This document shows, one piece after another, positions 42,436 to 54,400 of a DNA stretch of 64,000 nt. The notes beneath the pieces were generated by a model. That model was not told the DNA's origin. It did not search any database and saw only the letters and a program-made list of their open reading frames with translations. Numbering within the stretch: the stretch's first letter is position 1; each line of letters begins with the position of its first letter. The position numbers and the translations under genes are program-made. Source of the DNA: Paralichthys olivaceus (taxonomy: Eukaryota; Chordata; Actinopteri; Pleuronectiformes; Paralichthyidae); the NCBI RefSeq assembly GCF_024713975.1, contig NC_091110.1:1240001-1304000 (forward strand), given 5' to 3'.

Positions 42436-43139
42436 GGTGTTGGTGCCAGGTTGAAGAAAGTAGTTAGATGCATGCAGAGAAAATAAACAGCACAATAGAA
42501 CTAACATTAGCTTTCAAATAACATATTACTAAATATCACAACAACACAAGTCAAACTTATAAACATCACATGAAATAGAAATAGAATTAAACAGTCCTTT
42601 GCTTAGCCTGGAGTAATAATAAAGCCCAGTTGTGTTAACCGTCCATGAAAAAGAGGGAAAGGTCCTTTTTGGATGTGCTCTTTGAAGTCCAGTGAAGTGG
42701 TCTTGTTGGTTTGTGGCTCCTGTTGTGCATCTGCTGGTCAGACCTTGTGTTGTGGCCAGTTGTGCTGAAGTTCTTAGGCAGGCTCTCGCATCGCTGCCTT
42801 TGGAAGGTTTTAGCAGCCTGCTCAAGGCAGAACTGCTTGAAGTTGAAGAGCTTGGGTAGGGAGGAAGTCTCTCTGGCTGCGAGAGCAGGAGCAGTACCTA
42901 CTCCTCCAGGAGCGATCAGCAGGAAAAGAGATAGAGGAGAGGAGAAACTCTGCTTTTATTGGCCTCGTGACCTCATGGGCACACATTGACCAATAGTGGT
43001 TGAGAGTGGTCTCCAGGAGCAGTTTTACCACCTATGTTTGTACATGAAGCAGCCTGGGAGACTGAGTTCTGGAAGCTCTCCTTTGTCTTCAGAGCAAAGG
43101 AGACGTGGTCAGGCTTTTGGCTACATGTGTAGGCCCAAC
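42436..43139. other. Spacer with unclassified moderately GC-rich sequence
   Basis: 42,600-42,990 is richer in GC than its surroundings (GGTAGGGAGGAAGTCTCTCT, AAAGAGATAGAGGAGAGGAG). It could be an LTR or old repeat but has no partner in the window. Confidence 0.3.
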
Positions 43140-44001
43140 TATGGTTCACAAATACCAGGTCCTAACATAGCCATCAGAAGATGGGTACACTGTGGTCATA
43201 AAAGGATGGACATGGTCAGCAACAATACTCAGGTAGGCCGTGACGTTTAAACGATGCTCAATTGGTACTAAGGCACCCAAAGTGTGGCAAGAAAATATCC
43301 CCCACACCATTACACCACCAGCCTGAACCTTTGATACAAGGCAGGATGGACTCATGCTTTCATGTTGTTTACGCCAAATTCTGACCCTACCATCTGAATG
43401 TCGCAGCTGAAATCAAGACTCATCAGACCAGGCGACGTTTTTCTAATCTTCTATTGTCCAATTGTCATGAGCCTGTGCGAATTGTAGATTCAGTTTCCTG
43501 TTCCCGGAGCTGACAGGAGTGGCACCCAGTGTGGTGTTCTGCTGCTGTACACCATCTGCTCCAAGTTTTGACGTGTTGTGTGTTCAGAGATGGTATTCTG
43601 CATACCTTGGAGTGGTTATTTATTACTGTCTGCCTTTCTATCATCTTGAACCACTCTGCCCATTCTCCTTCGACCTCTGACATCAACAAGGCATTTTCAT
43701 CCACATAACTGGCAGTTATATTTTCTTTTTTTCGGATCATTCTCTATAAAGCCTAGAGATGGTTGTGTGTGAAATTCCCAGTTGATCAGCAGTTTTTGAA
43801 ATACTCAGACCAGCCCGTCTCGCACCAACAGCCATGCCATGTTCAAAGTCACTCAAATCCCCTTTCTTCCCCCATTCTGATGCTCAGTTTGAACTGCTCA
43901 GCCTAAATGCATTGAGTTGCTGCCATGTGATTGGCTGACTAGCCTTTTTGTGTTAACAAGCAATTGAACAGGTGTGCCTAATAAAGTGGCCAGTGAGTGT
44001 A
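43140..44001 (-). pseudogene. Tc1 transposon fragment, 5' two-thirds
   Basis: Terminal sequence ATACACTCACTGGCCACTTT (minus strand, from 44,001) is followed by the N-terminal DNA-binding region and then catalytic core pieces, including GGVMVWGIFSCHTLG and IEHRLNVTAYLSIVADHVHP at 43,355-43,146. Several stops. It belongs to the same family as the 3' fragment at 37,700-37,990, with the C-terminal third missing here. Confidence 0.8.
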
Positions 44002-44409
44002 TACTGTGACTCCGTTTAACCCTGTTGGTACCATTGACGTAAAACAAGGGTCTCTGACAACATTACCTATTGAAGGTGGGCAGAAAACTTAACTATTAAA
44101 TTTAGTATAGTAAAAACCTTTATATGTATTTATTTGGAATCCTAACATTAGTACAAACAGTTAACTTGTTTACTTTTACAATATGATTTATTATTCTTTC
44201 AGTGTAAACATAAAACAACAAAAACAGAATAGGAACATGGGCTGTTTTCCATTTGGGAAAAAACCATAGGAAAACAATAATAGTAAGGAATTAATTAAAT
44301 TAATTATATCACACCATTCCTTTATAGGTGAAGCCATTTCTTAGTGATTGTTTTTCTAGGAGCTACACTAAGTATAGTACTTTAATGCTTCTAGATGACA
44401 AGTGTAAAA

Positions 44410-44815
44410 GCCCAGCGAGTTTGTCAAAGTTTGACCAAAATATGGTACATAAAATCTGTATAAGGGGGTGGCTTTCCCTCAAACTGATCTTAAGATATCA
44501 GATTTAGACATTTTATGTGAGGCCACTGTGACCTTTGGCTACCAAAATCAAATTAGTTCATTCCTTAGTCCAAGTGAATGTTTGTGCCAAATGTGAAAGA
44601 ATTTCCTTGACAGCATTACGACAGAGAGATCACCTTCACAAGGGAAGAAATGTGCCTTGTGAACTCACAGTGAAAATAACTTCCAAGTGAATATTTCTAC
44701 CAAATTAGAAGAAATTCCCACAAGGAATTCTTGAGATATCGCAATCACGAGAATGGTGGCTGATTTTCGCACCCCTATTTGCATTAAAACGATGACACAA
44801 GGGACCATTGTCACT
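44410..44815 (+). repeat. Interspersed repeat B, copy 2
   Basis: CCTTTGGCTACCAAAATCAA followed by GTTTGTGCCAAATGTGAAAG and CTTGAGATATCGCAATCACG. Longer than the copy at 1467-1735; internally it repeats the CCAAGTGAA...ACCAAAT theme. Confidence 0.6.
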
Positions 44816-45074
44816 TAGACTCAAGTAAACCGGCTGAAGTGACTTTGCTCAGTGCATTAAGATTCAAACCCACTCATTGCCGCTTGGGGCTATATTCTAC
44901 ATTCACATTTGTGAGTCTGTCGTTAAATTGGGCAATCTTTTAATCCTTAATTTCAGGAACTTGGACTATTTTGGATGAATTAATTCATCAAATCTGTTCA
45001 GAAATCTTTGGTTTCATGCAATACTGTCAAAACAGTCAAAACAAATGAAATCAAAGAATTATTTGATACACACA

Positions 45075-45080
45075 TTTATT
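45075..45080 (-). terminator. Possible derlin polyadenylation signal (AATAAA on minus strand)
   Basis: TTTATT on the plus strand, 345 bases beyond the derlin stop codon. Other signals cannot be excluded. Confidence 0.4.
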
Positions 45081-45424
45081 CTTTAAAAAGGTGAAATGAA
45101 AAACAATGCACTTGCCCTCTTAACTATTCATTTTGATAAGATTTTACTGTTGTAATGTTCCTGTCCTCTTTCATATGAAAATTGTGTTTACATCTGAGAC
45201 AAAAATCAGCTGAGCCCAAAGGCTTACTGCTCAAAGTTCCAGATGAAGCTTGTGTTCTCTGTAATAGTCTTACAGCAATGATCTGGCAGCAAGAGGGGTT
45301 TTGGCATTCTTCATCCAGAAATAAAAAATTATGTCAAAAGCAAAGACCATGTTCGTTCCCCTTAACTCTCTGAGGGAATATTCTTGGAAGTGACCTGACA
45401 ACCAAGGATGATTTGAGGCCACAT

Positions 45425-48400
45425 TTAACCTCCAAGGCGCTGTCCTTCACCCCAAGCAAACCCTCCTGGGCGCTCCTCAGGTAAGGGGTTGTAGTTGGCA
45501 TCTTCCTCTGGAGTGTGAAACAACATCTTTCTGTTAAGGACACAGAACAGGAAAAAGACTGATTTCTATGTGGGATGGTTCTTATGGCAAACACCTCATA
45601 ATGAGGGTTGTGACAGTATGGATGTCAAATAAAGACTACTGTGATTTGGCGTAAGCATGCAAGCGGTTTTTCTTTTGAATAATAATAATGTTTTTTCACA
45701 CAGTTTCATGTCACATTCCCTGTCTCTGAAGATACACAATGCACTTGATTTAGCCAGCGTGAGTATACTGAACTTTACTGCTCCTCTAATAAATAAGCGT
45801 CCTGGCAGGGTTGCATACAGAGTACTACTAGCAGCCTGAAGCTGTGTGCTTTTGATTTATACGTGAAATAATGCAGAGCATCCAAACTTTTCAATTGCAA
45901 ATGTCATTGATTCACCGCCATTATTATAGATATGAAATGGATATTATAGGTTTGTCACTTTTATAACTGGAAATAATATCAATGGTTTAATTAAGATATC
46001 AACAATGTTATTACAATGACATCTCCGGCAAAAGTTTTTGTCGCAGCTGTTGACATCGAGGACTACTGATAACATGTTGGGGTTTCACGACGACTACTGT
46101 TGATGTAACGAATTCTGCTGTCCCAATTAGTAGGGGAAGACTTTAACCACTACCCCTTTTAGCTCCGTTTCAAGCAAATATCAGCAACTAAACAGCTTTA
46201 ACTATTCTCTTTGTTCCTACTTTCTCTGGTTCCATGAGAGAAGTAAACTCTACCGTGTGCTGCCAGGATTTACTACCCTAAAAAAGGAGAAGGCAGCACA
46301 GGTTTAAATAAGACTACCGTAAATGCATTAAACCCTTTAAAAGTGGTCAATTGTCACTATGTAAGCTAATTTCAGAATAATTATAAACTTTCACTGTTTA
46401 CTCAAATTGATTGAGATAATGCTTAAACTCTATGTCTCGTGTCACCTCTTGTCAACCCACAGACAAGACAGGAGTGCCCATACATCAAGCATCATAACTG
46501 AACTTGTGCTGTGGTCGAGTGCACAACTGGTGTTGCAAAGGCCAGGTGTTCAGTGGCATTCATCATGTTTACGCAGATAAATAACACACTTTACTGACTA
46601 CAAGCATTTGTTTGTACAACTTTAATAACTTTAATTCATAGCATGTAGAGACTTACATGATAGATGGGGTCTTGAGCCACCTTCCACCTCCAGGCTGGTT
46701 GGGGAAAACATCCTCTAGGAAGTAATAGACATGACCAACAGCAATGCCTGAAGATAGAAAAGAAAAATTAGGCAAGCACCAGTCTTACTGGACACCACCA
46801 ACCACATCAGTTACTCTTAGCTAATAACAATCATTTTAGGGCTTAAAATGACAGTGAAAGATACCTAAAAGGTCCACGATGATGGAGTTGCCGAGCAGAA
46901 GTGAGAATCCCATTAGGACCCAGGGCAGAAAGGGTGCCTGGAAATTCAACAGGCCAAAGAAATTCATGCGCACATTTGGATTTCGTCGACTCCAAATGTA
47001 TACTAGCATGATAGTGAAAGCTTGGCCTAGGAACACAAGACTTACAAAAGTACCAAATATCTGAAACTTTGTTAAAGAATATGAAAGAAATGTACACTGA
47101 CACTACAACTATATATTTATATCACTTTTGCAGTTGAATCGACCACTCACCAACAGAGTTTTAATGGTGTGTGATAGAAATAAATTTCGGCATATAGCAG
47201 CACTGTATGAATATGTGCATGAACGGGTGACCGGAGACTGGCCATTTAAGGTTTAAAAAAAAAAAGTAAATCATAAAAGCAATTCTATAACTCACAGGTA
47301 ACCAGTGAAGGGCAGCAAGGGTTGGTATAATGTGATTGCTTCTCTTTGTGCAAGTTTAAAGCCTTGTTTTACATGCACAGCCTGTACACAAGCTCTGGCC
47401 CAAGTCTACGCACGAACCACCCACCTTCTCATATACCTTATTTGCCTCCTGAGCCACAGCCGCCCCCCTGATAAGTGCAGCTATTAACAAATCCCTCAAT
47501 CTTTCATAATAATGATTTATTTATTTAGCACTTTTCAATACAAGGGACAAACGTTTTACAACAAACATTATGAAACTAAAACATTCATAATAAAATAACA
47601 AATAAAGATAATAAAGATGCAGATAATAAAAGTAATGGACATGACATGATAATTTGTTATCCAGGTTTGTATGTGGATAAAAGACTAAACGTTGGCTATG
47701 TTTCTTAATTGATAGAACAATCGTCTTAAGGTTTTAGTAAAAGACAACACACAGATACCTGCCTGAGGACTTGGTAAATGGTGCTAGTTCACCAAGGTTA
47801 GTGTTAATTTCATTCATTCTGGAAGTGGGACCAAAGATAATTATATCCGATTTGGATAGGTTTAGTTGGAGAAAGTTGTTTGCTATCGGGTGAGGTAATT
47901 GTAGAGAGTTGCAAAGTTTGATTGATGATTAGGACTGATGAGAATATAGAGCTGTGTTTCATTAGCTTAGCAATGAAAATGAAAACTATATTTGCAGATG
48001 ATGTTGCAAAGGGGAGCATAGAGATGGAAAATAGAGTGGGACTAAGGATTGAACCCTGGGAAACACCATACAGCATGTTTGATGGGGATGAGACTGAGCC
48101 TGTCATAGGTCCTACCTTTCCAACCAAAGTTTCTCAGTGACTGAGTCAGTTTCAGGGTATTTGGCTGATTCCTGCCCACATTTTCAGACCTTCAATGAGT
48201 ATTTGGTGTTCTACAATATTGAAAGCAGTACTGAGGTCCAAAATAACTAGGATGGAGGATTTACAAGCATATTCATTCAAAAGAAGGCCATTCAGAATTC
48301 GCTGAGAGACTGGGGGCCAGTGGAGGTTCTGAAGGACAGGGGTGGTGTTGTCACAGGAGTGGACATGGGCGAGCAGAAAGGGCAGCAGAGTTCTGAATGG

Positions 48401-51400
48401 ACTGAAGTTTATTGAGGACTAGAAAAAGGTGCCATAAAGAATGGTATTGCAGTAGTCAATTCTGGAGGTGATGAATACATAGATCAGGGTTTCATTGGTA
48501 GAGAAGGTTAGTGATGGACAGAAATGGGCTAATGATGAGTCAGAAGTTGAGGGAGGATTTTTTGAGAGATATGGGACCAATGATGATTATATCAGATTTT
48601 GCAAAGCTAAGTTGGAGAAAATTGGTTTGCATCCAGGATTTTAATTCAGTGAGGCAGTTGGGGTGAATTGTGGCAGTGATGGAATTGGTGTAGATGCAGA
48701 GCTGGATGTAGTCAGCATAGCAGTGGAAGCGGAGACCATGACGACTAACGATAATGCTGAGAGGTAGGATGTATAATTTGAACAGGAGAGGAACGAACAC
48801 TTACTCGTACTTTGGAAGAGAGGAGTGGAGGAGATGCAGTTTGTAAAAATGTGCATCTCAATAAATTGGGGTTTTCATTAGCTCTAAGCCATAATCATCA
48901 AAATTAAAAGAAATAAATGCTTGAAATATTTCACTCTGTGTGTAATGAATCTATATAATATATGAGTTTCACTTTTTGAATTGATTTATTGAAATTAACA
49001 AACTTTTCCACGATATTCTAATTTATTGAGATGCACCTGTATTTAGATGAACTGTTGTCTGAAATCTGCAGTGAGCGTATTGTGTCACTTCTGGTGTTTG
49101 TTTATTGATCTCTTCTCTTCTTCATCTCTACCAATTCATGTACTATCTGACTCACTGAAGCTAATTTGGAGTTACATTCACAGTTGTGCTGTTCTTCACA
49201 CATATCTCTCCTCTAAGCGACTCGTTCGCTAATTCACTGTTATTTACACACTACTCGTGTCTTGTGTGTTAGCTTAGCAACTTAGCTTTAGCAGCTAACG
49301 ATGGCTTCTCCCTCTTATTCCCCTGCTCTCTCCTGCTCAGTGTGCTTGATGTTTAGTTACTCCTCTGGCTACTTTAGCGATAACGGTATGTGTAGCAAAT
49401 GTAGCTTATTCACAGTCATTTGGAATTGCAGCTCTGCATCAAGGAAAGTACATCTTTAGCTGATGTAGTTAGCCAGTCCCCAGTAGCTGTAGCTTCTCCA
49501 GCCCCAGGTTGGCTGGGTGACTGTGCGAAATAAGAAGCATAGTTGTGAACCGAAGCCCCTGGTTCACCAGCAACCTGATCATGTCTCTAATAAATTCCCC
49601 CACTCAGCGACAAACCCGCTGAGGAACAAACTCTGGTTATTGGCAACTCTATTCTGAGAAATGTGAAGTTAGTGACCAGCAACCACAGTTAAATGTTTTA
49701 CTGGGGCCAGAGCGGGCGACAGAGTCATATTTAAAACTGCTGGCTAAGGGTAAGCGTAAGTACAGTAAGATTATTATTTACGTCGGCAGTAATGACCTCC
49801 AAATACGTCAGTAGGGGGTCACAAAAATCAATATTGATTCGGTGTGTATATCATCAGATCGATTTACTATGTCTTACAGAATCCTGGCTGCAAAACGGTG
49901 AATATGTAGGTTTAAATCAACGGACGCCCCCCACCCATATTAACTCTCATATTCCTTGAAGCACAGGCAGAGGTGGAGGGGTGGCAGCAATCTTTAAATC
50001 CGACCTATCTATCAACTATCGACCTAAAGGTAGTTATAACTCGTTAAAAAATCAGCCAGTTCATATATCCTCCGCCTGCCCCTTACTCTGAATTTTGATT
50101 TGAATTTCTATTCAAGTTAGTTCTTAGGACAGATCAAATCATTATAGTAAGTAAATTTCAACATTCATGTAGATGTTGCCAACGCCTAAGTTCAGCATTT
50201 AACTAATTAATAGACTCGAGAATAGGCTCTAGGGGGCGCTGTTGAGCCATTTCAAATTGTTCCGGAAAACATAGATATTCAACACTTAGAAATTTTGCGT
50301 AAAATTGACACTGTAGCAATTTTTTTAAATATATTCTGATGATCAATAATATCAGGATGTTGTGGCAGCCCTATTTCCACCATAATTGCAATGTTTTTGG
50401 GTAACATTCCTGATAACTACCACCTCTGTGCCTGTAACGAATTCAAAAGATGCAGTATGATTTTTACTATCCAATAATTGCATCACACACAGAAAACACA
50501 TTATTTGTGTACCCCAAAGCAATTATTTACTAGCCATGTACCTGTTCCTTTTAGGCCTATTTAATATCAGTGAATTAAAAAGTATTATTAAATTACATAA
50601 TGACACTAATCTGAAGGATACAGTCATCAGAAAACCACCAAAGAGGAACATGAAGACGAAGTCAGCTGTTCTTCCCCTGAAAGAGCCCTCCTCTAACATA
50701 CGGCAGTATCTGTAACTGAAAACAAATGGTTAAGAAATTCAACAAACTGGTTTGTAGTTTTAGTTTGAAATATTGTGAATCTTACGGCTTCTGTCGAGAC
50801 AAGATTTAAGTTTCAACATCTTATGTTTGAAAAAACAAGTGGTAAAAGAAAATATGCAAATAAACTTCACATACTAAATGTAGTGAGACTTGAAAAGGAT
50901 ACAGAAAGATCATATTGAACAGGAAATTGAAGCCAACTGGACCAAAAAACAGGAAGTTGGTTATTATTCGCCATACCTAGAAAATGAGAGAGAGAAGAGT
51001 CAGCTGTATGTAACTGAAACACAAAACCACAGGCTTGTGTTTCCCTGATTCAAAAATGTTGAAAATGCATTTTAATAAGAACTAAAAGCTTTATTTAACT
51101 GTAACAATTTCTTAATTTGGCCATTATACTGAAATGAGGTCATATGAATGACATGTTCAGACACAGGACAGTTTGCATCAAAAACATGACTTGTTGTATG
51201 AATGTCAAAACAATCTAGTGATTGATTATATAATGAATGTCTGAGCTAAAGTTACTCATGTTTTAGGTGTTCTGCATCATTGATCCTCTGGGCAGTGATG
51301 TGCAGTAGTGAGAATACTCACACCTGGTTTACTGGCATTTGTGTAGTGTGTTATATTTGAACTCTAAATTTAGTATTAATAATAACTGCTGTTGCCAACT

Positions 51401-54400
51401 GCACTATTCCATTATTTTAGCTTACACGGGTCAAGGAGAAGTTGTCAGCAATTTTTCACACCAATTTATGAATGAATCCTCAACCTCATCTTAGTGATAA
51501 CTAATTTGAAAGCCTTATTCTTAAATTCTGCATAGAACAGACAGTCATAGTTTGCAATTTCAACATTCATGTAGATGTTGCCATCGAAAGCCTAAGTTCT
51601 TCCTCACTAAATCAAAAAATATTACAATGACTTCAGTAATTATTACATTTGTTAAGTAGGTAAATTAAGAATGAATATGCCAAAAATGGGTAGCAAAATA
51701 TTGTATGCATTAAAAATTTTAAGTATTACTATAAATAAAGTATAAGTAAGGGTGAAACGTGTTCTTAAATTGTACAATGTAAACAACCAAGTGTTTACTG
51801 CCTTGATTGAAATTTGAAAGGACCACATATTGGGATTCAATTTGAGGTATTGGTACCATGGTGTCATGATGACAATAGAGAATGTGCTGCAGGGAGACAC
51901 ACAAGGATTATCAAATAATCTTTAATGTAGATTATCAAATACTCTTTAAAGTAGATTATCAAATAATCTTCAGTGTAGCCAAAGTCTTTAAGTTGTGGTA
52001 CCAAAGAGTCTTGTTTTTTCTGTTCATCAAGTTTTTACACACACTTATTGGCCTGACTATGGGCCTTTGAGGCTCAGACTATACAGGTAAGCTGGTAATG
52101 ATTTCATAGATAGTAACACAACTTAATTTGTATAGAAATTGAAAAGCATATTTACAATGAATATATCAACTGGTTATTAGATACGTTGACTTCAATTTAG
52201 GAAATGAAACATTTGAGGCACTTGTTCAGTGGAAAATTACTTTATTACAGAAAATGAACCGTAACAGAGCAACTTGCAACAATCAAGCGTTGTGGTGTTT
52301 GGAAAAGACTGTGATCTAAATGTAGAAAATTTAATAAGAAAAAAAATACTGAATAAAAGTATTTCCCAACTGCCTAACTGAGAAGTTGACATATCTCAAG
52401 GCATAGCTCAAGGGTCCAGCTGCCAGAGCCATCAAATAACAGAGAGCAATCATGATGATGCCATAGTCATGCTAAAGGAGAGATTTGGTGGTTTTCCCAA
52501 CCCTGGGCAGACCAGGAAGCCATGCACAGCTCCACTGCCTGAGCCAGAGGGCACAGAGCCTGGCCACGGCGCCACAAAGCCCAGCCATGGCACCACAAAG
52601 CCTGGCCACGGCGTCACAAAGCCAGGACACGGCACTACAAAGCCCAGAGCAGGATTAGTTTCATGCTTACAGCAACCTATGCCATCTTTCCCTCACCCAA
52701 AAACTTGTGGCTGAAGAAGATCCTGAAGAAGATCCAGATTCTAAAATGGAACAGCTTTTGACTCTACTGCTTGTGAAAATAGTTGTTCAATTAAAAAGGT
52801 ACAGTGGTAATAATGTCTGATCTACTGAGCGGGCCACTTAGTTTTAATACTACTGCCACACAAGTCAAATTTACCTTCAGCCTCAGTGTACCCTCAAGTT
52901 CGGCTTGTATCATTGAGTTTTGTCAAACCACACAATACAATGAGCAAATAAAAGAACACTGTAGCTCCAGAGAAACTCCACAGAGAAATACATAATCCAC
53001 TGGCAGTTTATCTTCTGACTCTGATCATACACTGCTCAAAAAACTTAAGGGAACACTTAAATTACACATCAGATCTTGAACAAATTATTCAAGTTGAAAA
53101 CTTTACTGATGTACATTGTATAATTTGTTAAGAACAAAATGACGACAACGGTCAATGGAGACCAAAATCATCAATCCATTGAGGGCTGGATTCAAAACCA
53201 CACCAAAAATCTAACTAAAAAATTTTAATCACAGATTGTTCCAACTTGCGTGAATTTCCTTACGACATGTCATAATGTGACTCACTAGTGTGTATGGCCC
53301 CCACGTGCCTCCCGACAATGTCTGGGCATTCTTCTGATGAGTCGGCAGATGGTGCCCTGGTGGATCTCCTCCCAGACCTGGATCAGAGCCTTTGTGTATC
53401 AGAATCGTTGTGTATGCATCTTTCAGACCACATTTTGTGTGTACACCACTTATGGGTAAACAGCATCTACAGACTCTTTCCCAACTGTCACATTTGCTCA
53501 GTGTGAAACTACTCTCATCTGAAGACAACAGAGCACTGCTGCCATTTCTGGTGTTCTCTGATGAATGCCAGTTGTGCTGCACGGTGCTGTGAGCACAGAT
53601 CCCACAGCGACTGCAACGTATGGATGTAAACTCAAAGCACTTTACAGTACAGCTTTGTCATTCATACAGTGCATCTATGGGCAGTACTTTTTCTATAAGG
53701 GGCCATTCAGGGTTCAGTATCTTGCCCAAGGACTCTTTAGCATGCTTCAGGAACCCTCTGGTTGGAGGGTGACCGCTCTACCCTTCAGCCAAAACCCTTT
53801 TACATTTTTCAAATAACTTTGAGTACCTGGACTCTTCATGCCATTTTTTGGACATAAGTTTTCCTCTAATGATTTGACATGTATTCCCTTCCATGAGCCC
53901 CAGTGGTTTGAAGGACTTCAGAAGCACTCCTGCCACCGCTCTTTCATAATCTAAGAATTGCCAAGAAAAGACTTGAAGGTCTGAAAAGAATACTGAAAAC
54001 TGACATGAAGGTGTTTACAATGATGTGATAGAGGACTATCCTAAACACGGAATATGTGAAAGTATCCCAGAATTGAAAGTTAACCGCAGCAGGAACTGGG
54101 AACAGCAATGTCAAGTAGTAGTTACCATATCATACTGTAATTAGGGAAGACAAACCAACAACCAAATTGAGTTTTTTTTCTCTATGCTTCTTAACACAAG
54201 GATGGCTGTGCATCTCTCAAAGACTCTGCTCACTGGACAAAATGTGAAAAAAATATCTTAGTGATATTCAGACTGCATCCAATTCCATTCATGGTAAACA
54301 TCACAAACTTTCCCACAAATATCCATTGGTGACAGGGACAGAGATGCCCTTTAATTCCTATGATTCATGGGGAAGTGCGTAAATCTTAAAATTGAGAAAA

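Larger units (their letters stand above)
47061..50621 (-). other. Derlin intron 4, probable U12-type intron (3.56 kb)
   Basis: Donor GTATCCTTC follows codon ACT of exon 4. TTCTTTAAC (minus strand, 47,079-47,071) lies just upstream of the AG acceptor, matching the U12 branch consensus TTCCTTAAC in 8 of 9 positions. Phase 0. It contains LINE fragments and a MITE, annotated separately. Confidence 0.85.

Noticed and set aside
51906..51977. Regular 24-bp repeats resembling a CRISPR array
   Set aside because: Units are contiguous with no spacers, and the DNA is a fish intron.
52469..52714. 81-codon frame with HGTTKPG repeats
   Set aside because: Explained by a 21-bp minisatellite.
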